64,000 nucleotides of DNA from Bradyrhizobium sp. NP1 (GTDB lineage: Bacteria; Pseudomonadota; Alphaproteobacteria; Rhizobiales; Xanthobacteraceae): contig NZ_CP127385.1 in NCBI RefSeq assembly GCF_030378205.1, forward strand, positions 6,302,001-6,366,000. Reading direction: 5' to 3'. Below are positions 1-7,602 of this stretch, in pieces. The notes under the pieces were generated by a model that worked only from the letters and a program-made list of their open reading frames with translations, did not search any database and was not told where the DNA came from. Position 1 is the stretch's first letter. Each line of letters starts with the position of its first letter. A program made the position numbers and the translations under genes.

Positions 1-259
1 CGTCGTGGTCCTTGCGCATCAGCGTGTGCGCGAGAAAGGCGCGCTTCATGGGCGTGTTCGGGTCGTCCGAGCTGAACAACGCCGCATTGTCCTTCACGTA
101 CCTGGTGTCGGCGGCCTTGGTGAGGAAGGTTCGGCCCACTGATTTGACCCGCAAGACGGGCGCTTCGCGTCTCAGGCGCTTGTAGATCGGATAGGGATCG
201 CGCGTGAGCTCCTCGATCGTGATGGCCTCGTCCAGGGGGGCCAAGCCGGCGGTCGGCAT
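1..259 (-). CDS. Cytochrome P450, N-terminal part (cut by window edge)
   Basis: The first 86 residues of a cytochrome P450, a heme-thiolate monooxygenase; the heme-binding region lies outside the window. Seen: DPYP at residues 21-24 followed by an RLRREAPV segment, then a stretch ending LMRKDHD, the usual bacterial CYP N-terminal landmarks. The complete P450 at 45.3-46.5 kb has the same DPYP and MMRKDGD landmarks, so the two are probably distant relatives. The start is the ATG at 259. Substrate cannot be inferred from this part. Confidence 0.8.
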   Translation of the reverse strand, partial: MPTAGLAPLDEAITIEELTRDPYPIYKRLRREAPVLRVKSVGRTFLTKAADTRYVKDNAALFSSDDPNTPMKRAFLAHTLMRKDHD

Positions 260-671
260 GGGGTGATCCTGTTGGCTGCGCACGCATCATTGTGAACGGT
301 GGCGGAGCATAATGGCCGGCGCGAAACGGCGCAATGACGGCGTCCGCCGCACTGGCAGGCGCGAGGCGGCACGCCGCCCCTTGGGATGTCTCAAACGTGC
401 CAACAACCGGGGTGCGGCGATTTCGCCTCGCAATGCTTCTCACATTTTCCGAACAAGGCAGAAACGGCCGACACCGTAATCTTCCGGCATTGGCGGCGGC
501 CCTGACTTCGCGTAAGAAACGCCCACATCACTGCCAATGCGGCAGGGGGAAGATCACGAGGCCCGGTCTCCTAGGCTCACCGGGCCTCGTGTATTTTGTG
601 CCTCGCGCAAGACGACGCACAGACGCGGCAACCGCGCGCTCGACGGAAGCAACCCGCGGGTTTGACGTCGC
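260..671. other. Non-coding stretch of about 410 bp
   Basis: Lies between the P450 start and the stop of the 62-residue gene. It should carry the P450 promoter, though no convincing -35/-10 pair was recognised. The one clear element is the 13-bp-stem hairpin at 555-591. A long plus-strand reading frame runs through the hairpin but resembles nothing and is judged spurious. Confidence 0.6.
555..597 (+). terminator. Strong hairpin with T-rich tail
   Basis: A perfect 13-bp stem (CACGAGGCCCGGT at 555-567 pairing with 579-591) with an 11-nt loop, followed by TATTTTG on the plus strand. This is a textbook intrinsic terminator shape, yet no plus-strand gene lies upstream. It may end an unrecognised small RNA, or work for the minus-strand gene at 672-860. 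Confidence 0.6.
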
Positions 672-860
672 TCACTCGCCGGCCGCGATCGGCAGTTTTG
701 TCTCTCGGGAAAACACCTGCCTGGCGGGAAGCGTCTCGAGAAGCTCGGCGTCAGCCACCGCCTGACGGGCGACGCGGAGGCTGGTGCAGACCAGGACCGC
801 TTCCTCCTCAGTGCCGACAATGACGCGCGAGCCGAATTGCGTGATGCGATAGGCGGCCAT
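672..860 (-). CDS. Small conserved-looking protein, 62 aa, unknown function
   Basis: I do not recognise a domain. The protein is short and soluble, with no signal peptide or membrane segment; it starts MAAYRITQFG and is rich in Ala, Glu and Val. The start at 860 was preferred over upstream in-frame codons because a good ribosome binding site (TTAGGGAGGA) sits a few bases before it. Codon use matches high-GC neighbours. It stands alone, with a hairpin at 555-591 downstream that could end its transcript. Confidence 0.6.
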   Translation of the reverse strand: MAAYRITQFGSRVIVGTEEEAVLVCTSLRVARQAVADAELLETLPARQVFSRETKLPIAAGE

Positions 861-1011
861 ATGCCAGTCCTCCCTAACGCGACAGCCAACAATGGGCGGC
901 GAGCGTTGTTGCCGGCAACTGTGGCGGGCGTACGCCGGCAAGATGAAGATCGAAGGTTGGGTGAGCGAACCGTTAACCCGATTGGAGAGCAAGCCGAAGT
1001 TGCAGGCGAGC

Positions 1012-1076
1012 GGTCCGATTCTAACACACGCCTCCCATCAGGGAGGCACGTTTGCGAATGTTAGAATCAAAAGCTC
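1012..1076. repeat. Palindromic repeat, family 1 (degenerate copy)
   Basis: An imperfect inverted repeat: GGTCCGATTCTAACA at the left is answered by TGTTAGAATCAAAAG at the right. The same design recurs at 2857-2927 and 47391-47462. This copy has lost the perfect AGTGGTCC/GGACCACT ends, and unlike the other two it does not follow a stop codon. Confidence 0.75.
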
Positions 1077-1080
1077 CACG

Positions 1081-1154
1081 AGTGTCCCGGATCCGAAGTT
1101 CGTATCATTTGGCGGGCCACGCTCTTTTGCGAACTTCGGGTCCGGAAGGACACT
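1081..1154. repeat. Palindromic repeat, family 2 (full copy)
   Basis: Ends are AGTGTCC and GGACACT; inner arms are CGGATCCGAAGTTCG and CGAACTTCGGGTCCGG. A truncated left half of the same family directly follows the gene ending at 16515. The layout parallels family 1 (AGTG.CC ends, then GCAAA outside), suggesting related mobile palindromes. Confidence 0.75.
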
Positions 1155-1632
1155 AGCAAATTTATGATTCTGGTGCGGTTTTGGTCCCGAAGTTCTCTTG
1201 ACGAACTCCGGCACAAATGAAGAGAACTTTCGAACCACTAGGGCGTGAGCCCATAAATTCGAGGGGTCGGCGGACATCGGCTCTGGTGCGCATTCCGGAC
1301 TCAAATCGGACATCGCCTCGTCCGTTTCGTGCCAACAACGGAAGTTGCTCTTTCGACCGCGATCGCGCGTGTGGTGCTCGAATCGGCGTCGCCTATAGAG
1401 CGCGCATGTTGCCACGCCCACCGCAGCCTTCCATGCGGAGGGACCATGCATAAAGCCGCAGGTGCGGTTCGCCTCACGGATGGCTTTCTTGGCGGCTTCC
1501 CGCGCCCTCTGTATGGCGTAGCTATGTCGAAGACGGGTTGTCCCCGTCATTCAATTTCTTTTCAGTCTGGACCGCAAGGCGCCGCGCTATTTCGGTCGAA
1601 GAAAAAGCCCCGCAGAAACGCGGCGCTTACTC

Positions 1633-1872
1633 TTAGGGCTTGTAAGTACCGGGGTCCGCGCCGCCAACTAAGCCGCCTCTGCTGTTCGAGGAGCCGCCGT
1701 AACGCCCCATGCCGACCGTACCTTGGTTGGTCCTGTTCGTCGAACGCGCCATGCCGACCGTACCTTGGTGGGTCCTGGCGCCTGACCTGTACTTATGATG
1801 ACTTGTGTATGCAAGTGCGAACGTGCTTGAGAGTGCGAACGCAGAAGCCAATGCTATTGTTGCAAGTTTCAT
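1633..1872 (-). CDS. Small secreted protein with a short internal repeat, 79 aa
   Basis: Unknown function. Residues 1-21 form a clear Sec signal peptide (MKLATIALASAFALSSTFALA). The mature part is short, polar and Gly-rich, with a near repeat (HQGTVGMARSTNR, then NQGTVGMGRYG) that is also visible in the DNA. The ATG at 1872 has a strong ribosome binding site (GGGAGGACGACC). Its 5' leader is itself tandemly duplicated (see 1876-1926). Likely periplasmic or surface-exposed. No partner gene is adjacent. Confidence 0.7.
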   Translation of the reverse strand: MKLATIALASAFALSSTFALAYTSHHKYRSGARTHQGTVGMARSTNRTNQGTVGMGRYGGSSNSRGGLVGGADPGTYKP

Positions 1873-1875
1873 GGT

Positions 1876-1926
1876 CGTCCTCCCTTGATATTTTGTTCCA
1901 AGTTCTCCCTTGATGTTTTTGTTCCA
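1876..1926. repeat. Tandem duplication in the leader of the 79-aa gene
   Basis: Two consecutive units of about 26 bp, each reading CTCCCTTGAT then TTTTTGTTCCAA on the plus strand, followed by a degenerate third (TTTTTTTGTTCAG near 1940). Read on the gene strand, each unit ends in GGGAG, so the ribosome binding site is duplicated. The rest of 1873-2243 holds no recognisable gene; a short segment near 2060-2090 resembles 2985-3020. Confidence 0.6.
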
Positions 1927-2243
1927 AACCGTTTCATGATTTTTTTGTTCAGCCGACAGTCGCCAATGGGGCAGGCGACGTCATTCGACAATCGCGTGCG
2001 CAGCATCGGTTGGCGCTCTAGCTTATTGATGTTCGCATAAGGGAAGCGTGGCAAATGGGTAGCGAACGTCAAATCCGCTCCACCAGCCCGATTTCAAGCC
2101 GCGGAAGTCGCAAACACGGCGCCCGCCACGGCCGATTCCCCGATCGCGCTCATTTGCATAGGTAATTCATTCACATAGATTGTATCCTGCCGAGCCGTCC
2201 GATATCCGCACGCCGCGAGGCGCGCCTGTCGCGGGAGGAAGCG

Positions 2244-2858
2244 ATGATCGACCGCCGGTCACATTGGGAGAACGTCTACACCACCAAGCGCGAAGACGAG
2301 GTAAGCTGGTTTCAGGAAAACCCCGCCTTGTCGCTTGAACTGATCATGGCGGCTGCCCCCTCGAAGGACGCGAGCATCATCGACATCGGCGGCGGCGCAT
2401 CGCGCCTGGTCGATGCGCTGCTTCAGAAGGGCTTCCGCAGAATCGCGGTGCTCGACCTCTCGGCCACAGCCCTGCAAACCGCGAAGCAGCGGATCGGTCC
2501 GGCGGCATCGGCAGTCGACTGGATCGTGGCCGACGCCGCGCAATGGACGCCGCAGCGCGCCTATGACGTCTGGCACGATCGCGCCGCCTTCCACTTCCTC
2601 ACCGATCCCGCCGACCGCGCCGCCTATCTCGATCGCCTGCGCGCCGCGGTCGCGCCCGGCGGGCAGGTGATCATCGGCACCTTCGCGCCGGACGGGCCGG
2701 AGAAATGTAGCGGCCTGCCGGTGCAGCGCTATGACAGCGACGCTCTTCAGGCGGAACTCGGCGGCGGCTTTGCGCTGCTGGAGACGCGTGCCGATCTGCA
2801 TCACACCCCCTGGGGCGCGACGCAGTCGTTCCAGTTCAGCCGGTTCCAGCGGCGCTAG
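2244..2858 (+). CDS. Class I SAM-dependent methyltransferase
   Basis: A 204-residue cytoplasmic methyltransferase of the type 11/12 class. Motif I, IIDIGGGA, is at residues 45-52, an acidic strand end (VLDLS) follows, and RAAFHFLTD and LRAAVAPGGQVIIGTF correspond to motifs II and III. The acceptor substrate is unknown; the N-terminal HWENVYTTK...EVSWFQ is typical of a widespread group of bacterial methyltransferases of undefined substrate. Ribosome binding site GGGAGGAAGCG precedes the ATG. The TAG stop lies inside a dispersed palindromic repeat. Monocistronic. Confidence 0.85.
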   Translation: MIDRRSHWENVYTTKREDEVSWFQENPALSLELIMAAAPSKDASIIDIGGGASRLVDALLQKGFRRIAVLDLSATALQTAKQRIGPAASAVDWIVADAAQWTPQRAYDVWHDRAAFHFLTDPADRAAYLDRLRAAVAPGGQVIIGTFAPDGPEKCSGLPVQRYDSDALQAELGGGFALLETRADLHHTPWGATQSFQFSRFQRR

Positions 2859-2927
2859 TGGTCCGATTCTGACATTCGCACCCACTTTGGGAGACACGTT
2901 TGCAAACGTTGGAATCAAAGGACCACT
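2857..2927. repeat. Palindromic repeat, family 1, overlapping a stop codon
   Basis: 71 bp with perfect AGTGGTCC/GGACCACT ends and inner arms GATTCTGACATTCG and CAAACGTTGGAATC. The first A and G are the last two bases of the methyltransferase TAG stop. It is nearly the same as 47391-47462, which also begins in a TAG stop. Confidence 0.85.
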
Positions 2928-3131
2928 GGCAAACTGTTGATGCCAGTGGAGCTTTGGATTTGACGTCCACGTGGGGGTAAAGCGGCAAACGGGCAGCGAA
3001 CGTCAAAATCCGCCCACCAGCGGTGAAGCCGATGGAACCCTTGCGCGACCGGGCGTTGCGACAAAGTGTTCAAATTTGCACACAGCGTGAAACCAAACGC
3101 GCCCTGCCGCGTCATCTGTGGATTCGGCATC

Positions 3132-3551
3132 GTGAATCGGGGCAAGAAGAAATTGCAGACAGAACTACCGCTCGTCATGGTCGTCGAGGACGACGACCCT
3201 GTGCAGAATGTTGTTGAGGACGCGTTGGCCGAGGGGGGCTTCGAATCCGCGATCGCCGCGTCAGGCGAGGAAGCGGTGACCCTGCTCAGGAGCGGCGCGG
3301 TCAAATACCGCGCACTCGTCACCGACATCAACCTGAAGGGGCGAATGACGGGCTGGGAGGTTGCGAAGGCCGCGCGCGAGATCGATCCCGCCCTCCCGGT
3401 CGTGTACATGACCGGCGCCGCCGCCGCGCAATGGTCTTCCCACGGCGTTCCCAACAGCATTCTCCTGGAGAAGCCGTTCGCGCCGGCGCAGCTTGTCACC
3501 GCCGTCGCGCAATTGCTGAACGCTGGCGGCCCGCCACCGCCACCGGCCTGA
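3132..3551 (+). CDS. Single-domain response regulator receiver (CheY-like)
   Basis: A stand-alone phospho-receiver domain of about 139 residues with no output domain. Visible landmarks: acidic pair in VVEDDD (residues 19-22), phospho-acceptor Asp in VTDINL (about 65), Thr in YMTG (about 94) and Lys in LEKPF (about 114). It should accept phosphate from a histidine kinase, but none is nearby. The C-terminus is a short poly-Pro tail. The start is uncertain: the GTG at 3132, the TTG at 3153 and a GTG at 3066 are all in frame and none has a strong ribosome binding site; an ATG at 3177 would truncate the first strand. Confidence 0.8.
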   Translation: MNRGKKKLQTELPLVMVVEDDDPVQNVVEDALAEGGFESAIAASGEEAVTLLRSGAVKYRALVTDINLKGRMTGWEVAKAAREIDPALPVVYMTGAAAAQWSSHGVPNSILLEKPFAPAQLVTAVAQLLNAGGPPPPPA

Positions 3552-3614
3552 GCCGTCATGAAGCCGCTTGAGCGGCACGAGTGCGCGGTGATCACCGCGC
3601 CTCAATCGATCACC

Positions 3615-4853
3615 TCAATCGTCCTGGAACTCGTCTTCCTCGTTCACCCTGTCGTTCTTGCGCGGGCGCGATGCGGGCCTGCCCAGCGATCCCGTGGCGT
3701 AGGGCTCGCGCGAGGCATAGGGGTTGCGGGCACCGGCGCGCGCCGCGATCTCCTCGCCCGAGGCCGCCGACGGCTCGCAGATGACGCGGCGCGAGGCGCG
3801 GCGCATCAGATCGACGTGGATGTGATCGTAGTGATAGACGTTGGAGCCCGGCGCCAGCACCGTCGTGAACTGCTGGCAGGCCGCGGCCTGCACGTCGCGC
3901 AGAAAGCCCTGCTCTTCCGGCAGCCCCTTCCAGCCATCCTTCACCGAGATGCGGCGGCCGTCGGCCAGCGTGAAGGCTGCGATGTCGAGCGCGTTGCCGA
4001 AGGCGTGCTCGGAAATATGCGCATGCGGGTTGCCGTTCATGCCGCGGCAGGAATAGGCCGAGATCTGCTTGATCTCGACCACGCGCGTGCCGAACCAGCG
4101 CGCGGCCGCAGGCTGCACGGAATCGGCAAACCAGCGGTCGAGCGCCGAGACGATCGGACAGGCAAGCGTGGCAGCCGGCTTCACCGCGACCGGGCCGACG
4201 GATGCCACGGGGTTGCCGCGCGCAGGCCCGAGCGCCGGCGGCGGCAGGCTGTCCGGACGTTCCTGATAGGGCGGGGCATAGCGGTCGCGCGGCGGATAAG
4301 GCTGCGCCGGATAGGGCTGCTGCGGGTAAGGCTGCTGCGCTTGATAGGGTTGCCGCGCTGGATGGGACGGCGACGGCACGCCCTCCGCCGGCAGGTCGAT
4401 GCCGTCTTCGCGCGGCGCGAGACCGGGCGCGCTGAGCGAGATCGGCGCGCCGGAGGACGCGCCGTAGCTCGGCGGCCGCGCGGCGGCGCCGGGATAGTTC
4501 TGCTGATAGGTCGAGGCCGGCGGTGAGAGGCGCTGGTTCTGGATCGGCCAGCGCGGCTGATTGCCGATCGCGGCCGGCGGCCGCAGATCCTCATCGGCAA
4601 AGCCGAACGAGGACGCATTCTCGCCGAGTGCCGCGACCTTGAGCGGATATTCTGCGCCGCAGACCCCGGGACCGGAGATCGGATCGATCCGCACGATGTC
4701 GGCACTCTCTTTCACCGCGCCGGATTTCAGGCACGCCATCTCGGCCTCGGCCCGCCATGGCTCGCGCTCGGCCTGGAAGAATCCACGACCGCAGCCCGCC
4801 AACGAGACAAGGACGACGGAGCCGACGAGATACAAACGAACTCCACGCGTCAT
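3615..4853 (-). CDS. Extensin-like family lipoprotein
   Basis: A 412-residue envelope protein. A lipoprotein signal ends at LAGC (Cys21). A long low-complexity middle (about 95-225), rich in Pro, Gln and Tyr with QQPYPQQPYPAQPYP-type repeats, precedes a C-terminal extensin-like domain (about 225-370). Within that domain SAYSCRGMNG, SEHAFGNALDIAAF and YHYDHIHVDL carry conserved Cys, His and Asp residues that recall metal-dependent peptidoglycan peptidases. It may act on or bind the cell wall. The last 40 residues are charged. Common in Rhizobiales; catalytic activity is inferred, not shown. Confidence 0.85.
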   Translation of the reverse strand: MTRGVRLYLVGSVVLVSLAGCGRGFFQAEREPWRAEAEMACLKSGAVKESADIVRIDPISGPGVCGAEYPLKVAALGENASSFGFADEDLRPPAAIGNQPRWPIQNQRLSPPASTYQQNYPGAAARPPSYGASSGAPISLSAPGLAPREDGIDLPAEGVPSPSHPARQPYQAQQPYPQQPYPAQPYPPRDRYAPPYQERPDSLPPPALGPARGNPVASVGPVAVKPAATLACPIVSALDRWFADSVQPAAARWFGTRVVEIKQISAYSCRGMNGNPHAHISEHAFGNALDIAAFTLADGRRISVKDGWKGLPEEQGFLRDVQAAACQQFTTVLAPGSNVYHYDHIHVDLMRRASRRVICEPSAASGEEIAARAGARNPYASREPYATGSLGRPASRPRKNDRVNEEDEFQDD

Positions 4854-5043
4854 GCGTGGAAGATTTGCGCCAATTTATTTAAGGACTCTTCAATGCGTTG
4901 ATTTCACGATCCTTTAACCACGTCGCCGGCGGTTCCACGTAAGCCGGCGGCGGGGATAGACAGCAGCGCTGACTTTTTCGTGAAGGAACGCTTTGGTAAT
5001 CTGGTCGATTGTGGGCAGCGACGTAAACCAAGGGAGCATTCCC

Positions 5044-5127
5044 ATGACTTTCGTCGGCAAGCTGAGCATCTTGACCGCTTATGTCGCGTTCGCCTTTGTC
5101 GGCGCGATCGTGCTCGGCGTCATCTAG
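5044..5127 (+). CDS. 27-aa hydrophobic microprotein
   Basis: A short open frame encoding 27 residues, MTFVGKLSILTAY followed by a hydrophobic stretch ending VLGVI, which would make one transmembrane helix. Support for it being a gene: ATG preceded by AAGGGAGCATTCCC, a helix spanning almost the whole product, and an intrinsic terminator 25 bp after the stop. Function unknown; small single-helix proteins often bind larger membrane complexes. The upstream GGAAC at 4985 followed after 16 bp by CGAT resembles an EcfG promoter imperfectly. Confidence 0.55.
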   Translation: MTFVGKLSILTAYVAFAFVGAIVLGVI

Positions 5128-5151
5128 AAGCCTCACCCGTTTTAAGCCAGG

Positions 5152-5186
5152 CGCCCGGCGGCAGCATCGACCGCCGGGCGTTTTGC
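5152..5186 (+). terminator. Intrinsic terminator
   Basis: A perfect 10-bp stem (CGCCCGGCGG/CCGCCGGGCG) with a 9-nt loop, followed by TTTTGCGTTT. It ends the transcript of the 27-residue microprotein gene. Confidence 0.85.
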
Positions 5187-5305
5187 GTTTGTGGGTCATG
5201 GTTCAGCAGCGGACGTGCCATGTGATGCGTATCACGGAAGGTATGAACCGGCGGGCTTAACGTCGCGTCGAATTCGCGAAAACCCCGCTGCCCAAGGAGA
5301 CCGTC

Positions 5306-6025
5306 ATGAGGAAGCTCACCCTGATCGCCGCGATGCTGATGGCAAGCACCGCCGCCCACGCCGGCAACGCGGTTTCCATCGAGATCGACGGCCACAAGAT
5401 CCGGATCGAGGCGCCACGCCATTGCGACGCGATCTCCTGCCTGAAGATTTCCGGCATCAACCTGAACGGGATCAAGTTCGGCAACAGCAGCAAGGATGAC
5501 GACGACGATGCGAGCCTCCCGCCGCCGCAAGCCGCGACGGTGCCCGCTCCTGTGCCGCAAGCGTCGGCCCCCGTGGTGACGGCGGCTCCGCCGGTGCCGA
5601 CACCGAACCCGGCAATCGCCTCGCCCGCGCCAATCCCCGCGCCTGTCACGAGCACCGTCGCGCCGCCGCCCGCGCCTGCCATGGCGCCCGTGCCCCCGGC
5701 GCCCGCACCCGTCGCCGCCGCGCCGGCGCCGGCCCCCGCACCGACCACGCCGCTCGGCGTGTGGGCGACCGAGGAGAACAAGGGCAATGTCCGCATCGAA
5801 TCCTGCGGCGCCAATCTCTGCGGCTATGCCGAGAAGACCGGCGAGAGGATCCTGATCAACATGCGCCCGCAGGAGAACAAGTGGGTCGGCCGTATTCACG
5901 ATCCCGATGGCGGCAGCAACTACGACTCCACGATCGCGATGAAGGGACCGAACCTGCTCAAGGTCCAGGGCTGCGCCTTCGGCGGCATGTTCTGCGGCGG
6001 ACAAACCTGGAAGCGCGTGAGCTGA
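5306..6025 (+). CDS. Secreted DUF2147-type protein with Pro/Ala linker
   Basis: 239 residues. Signal peptide at 1-19 (cleavage after AHA), a small N-terminal segment with two Cys (CDAISC), an Asp run, then a long Ala/Pro linker (about 70-148) and a C-terminal domain beginning LGVWATEENKGNVRIESCG and ending GGQTWKRVS, which matches the DUF2147 pattern (W near the start, several conserved Cys, final W). It is probably periplasmic; no activity is known to me for the family. Ribosome binding site AAGGAGACCGTC precedes the ATG. A strong terminator follows, so it is a single-gene unit. Confidence 0.8.
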   Translation: MRKLTLIAAMLMASTAAHAGNAVSIEIDGHKIRIEAPRHCDAISCLKISGINLNGIKFGNSSKDDDDDASLPPPQAATVPAPVPQASAPVVTAAPPVPTPNPAIASPAPIPAPVTSTVAPPPAPAMAPVPPAPAPVAAAPAPAPAPTTPLGVWATEENKGNVRIESCGANLCGYAEKTGERILINMRPQENKWVGRIHDPDGGSNYDSTIAMKGPNLLKVQGCAFGGMFCGGQTWKRVS

Positions 6026-6045
6026 TCATTGCGCGACAAAAAGCG

Positions 6046-6078
6046 AAGGCCCCGCGGGCCGATCCGCGGGGCCTTTGT
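6046..6078 (+). terminator. Intrinsic terminator
   Basis: A 12-bp stem (AAGGCCCCGCGG at 6046-6057 with 6064-6075) and a six-base loop, ending in TTTG. It lies 20 bp after the DUF2147-type gene. Confidence 0.8.
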
Positions 6079-6203
6079 CGTTGGATTGCGCTAGCTTGCG
6101 CTTGATCGACCGCGCCGAACCCAAATAGTCTATTCATCCTGCATTCAGCCGGCCGAGGCTGATATCACCTTGCCTGTCCGTTTCCACCCGCCTGGAATCC
6201 TTC

Positions 6204-7577
6204 GTGACATTGCATCGGCTCTCGCTCGGCTATTTCGCCCTGGTCACGCTTTGCGCGGCGAATGGTATTGCGGGTGAAGCCCCCGCGAGCGAGACGCTCG
6301 TCGCACCGGTGCAGCTTGCGCAAAGCCAGCCCGCATCACCGCCGACGCCGCAGCCGGGCGCGCCCGCCGCAAATCCCGCACCCGACGCGAACACCGCCGC
6401 GCCCGCACAAAACGCATCCGCCGAGCCGATCGGCAATGTCGCCGCCATCACCGGCGTAGCCACCGTGATCCGCAACAAGGATTCGGTCGCGCTGAAGCTC
6501 AAGGACGACATCTATCTCAACGACACGGTGCAGACCGCGGCGAGCTCCTCGCTCGGCATCACCTTCAACGATGCCACCACCTTCAACATGAAGGCCAACG
6601 CCAGGATCACCATCGACAATTACGTCTATGAGGACGGCGGAAAGAACAACGCCGGCGTATTCGACATCGCGCGCGGCACGGTCGCCTTCGTCGCCGCCGC
6701 GGTCGCCAAGACCGGCGACATGTCGATCAACACGCCGACCGCGACGCTTGGCATCCGCGGCACCACCGGGCTCGTCGAGGTGCCGGAGAACGCGGCCGCA
6801 GGCAGCGCCAACAACGTCAACATCAAGCTCTATCCGGACCAGGACGGCCGCGTCGGTCATATCGACATCAACGACCGCCAGGGCGCGCGGCTCGGCTCGC
6901 TCACGCAGGCCGCGAGCGGCTTTGCGATCCGGCCCGGTGCAGGCGGGGCGCGCTTTGCCGCGGTGCCGCTCGCGATCTCGCCGCAGCAGGCGCAGCGCGA
7001 CCAGGGCTTCGTGCGCCAGGTCCATGCAACGCAAGGCGTCGGGCGGCAGATCGTCACCGAGCAGCGCGCCTTCCGCCGCGCCAACCCCGGCCTCAATCGC
7101 GGCAACCAGCCCGGGCGTCCGGGCGGGCAACAGCCCAACAACGCGCCCGGCCAGAACCGTCCCGGCCAGCCCGGTCAGCAGCAGCCCGGCCAGCAGCGGC
7201 AGAACGGCACGCCCGGTCAGCAGAAGGGCCAGCCCGGCACGCCGAACCGGCAGGGTCAGCAGCAACAACGGCCGGGCTCGCCGCAACAGGGCACGACGCC
7301 GGCACAGGGCGGCACGCCGCAGCGGACCGGCCAGCAGCCCGGCACGCCCGCACAGCCGGGCAACGGAGCGCGGGCGAACCAGCCGACGCCATCAAACGGA
7401 GCGGCACCGCCTCCGCTGCCGCGGCCGAACCAGAACGCACAACCTGGCGCGCCCGCGCGGCCCGGCGTGCAGCCGCGCCCGCCTGCCCCGCCGCAAAACG
7501 CGCAGCGGCCCGGCCTGCAGAATCGTCCCGTGCTGCCGCGCCGGCCGCCGCCGAAAGGAAAGAAGGAGCGCCGCTAG
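6204..7577 (+). CDS. FecR-domain secreted protein with Pro/Gln-rich tail
   Basis: 457 residues. A putative signal peptide (1-23) is followed by an Ala/Pro linker, then a FecR-type domain (about 75-200): IGNVAAITGVATVIRN, LKDDIYLNDTVQTA and the hallmark INTPTATLGIRGTTGLVEV. From about residue 290 the chain is a low-complexity PGQ-rich tail ending in basic residues. No TonB receptor or ECF sigma factor is adjacent, so this is the free-standing, probably structural or surface-associated type rather than an anti-sigma sensor. The start is the GTG at 6204; no strong ribosome binding site was seen, so the N-terminus could be shorter. Confidence 0.8.
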   Translation: MTLHRLSLGYFALVTLCAANGIAGEAPASETLVAPVQLAQSQPASPPTPQPGAPAANPAPDANTAAPAQNASAEPIGNVAAITGVATVIRNKDSVALKLKDDIYLNDTVQTAASSSLGITFNDATTFNMKANARITIDNYVYEDGGKNNAGVFDIARGTVAFVAAAVAKTGDMSINTPTATLGIRGTTGLVEVPENAAAGSANNVNIKLYPDQDGRVGHIDINDRQGARLGSLTQAASGFAIRPGAGGARFAAVPLAISPQQAQRDQGFVRQVHATQGVGRQIVTEQRAFRRANPGLNRGNQPGRPGGQQPNNAPGQNRPGQPGQQQPGQQRQNGTPGQQKGQPGTPNRQGQQQQRPGSPQQGTTPAQGGTPQRTGQQPGTPAQPGNGARANQPTPSNGAAPPPLPRPNQNAQPGAPARPGVQPRPPAPPQNAQRPGLQNRPVLPRRPPPKGKKERR

Positions 7578-7602
7578 ACGCCCTGCGACTGCGGCGCGAG
7601 CG

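Larger units (their letters stand above)
861..1632. other. Repeat-containing non-coding stretch of about 770 bp
   Basis: Holds two different palindromic repeats side by side (1012-1076 and 1081-1154). The rest looks like degraded dispersed repeat sequence: frames through it yield WHETDEAMSDL-like peptides that I associate with Bradyrhizobium intergenic repeats (recollection, not a search). No gene with a plausible start and ribosome binding site was seen. Confidence 0.55.

Noticed and set aside
1038..1550. A 170-codon minus-strand frame.
   Set aside because: It runs through both palindromic repeats and translates typical dispersed repeat peptides; no ribosome binding site.
4985..5010. GGAAC-N16-CGAT before the microprotein gene as an EcfG promoter.
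   Set aside because: The -10 element should be CGTT; one base wrong in the four-base core makes it too weak to list as a feature.
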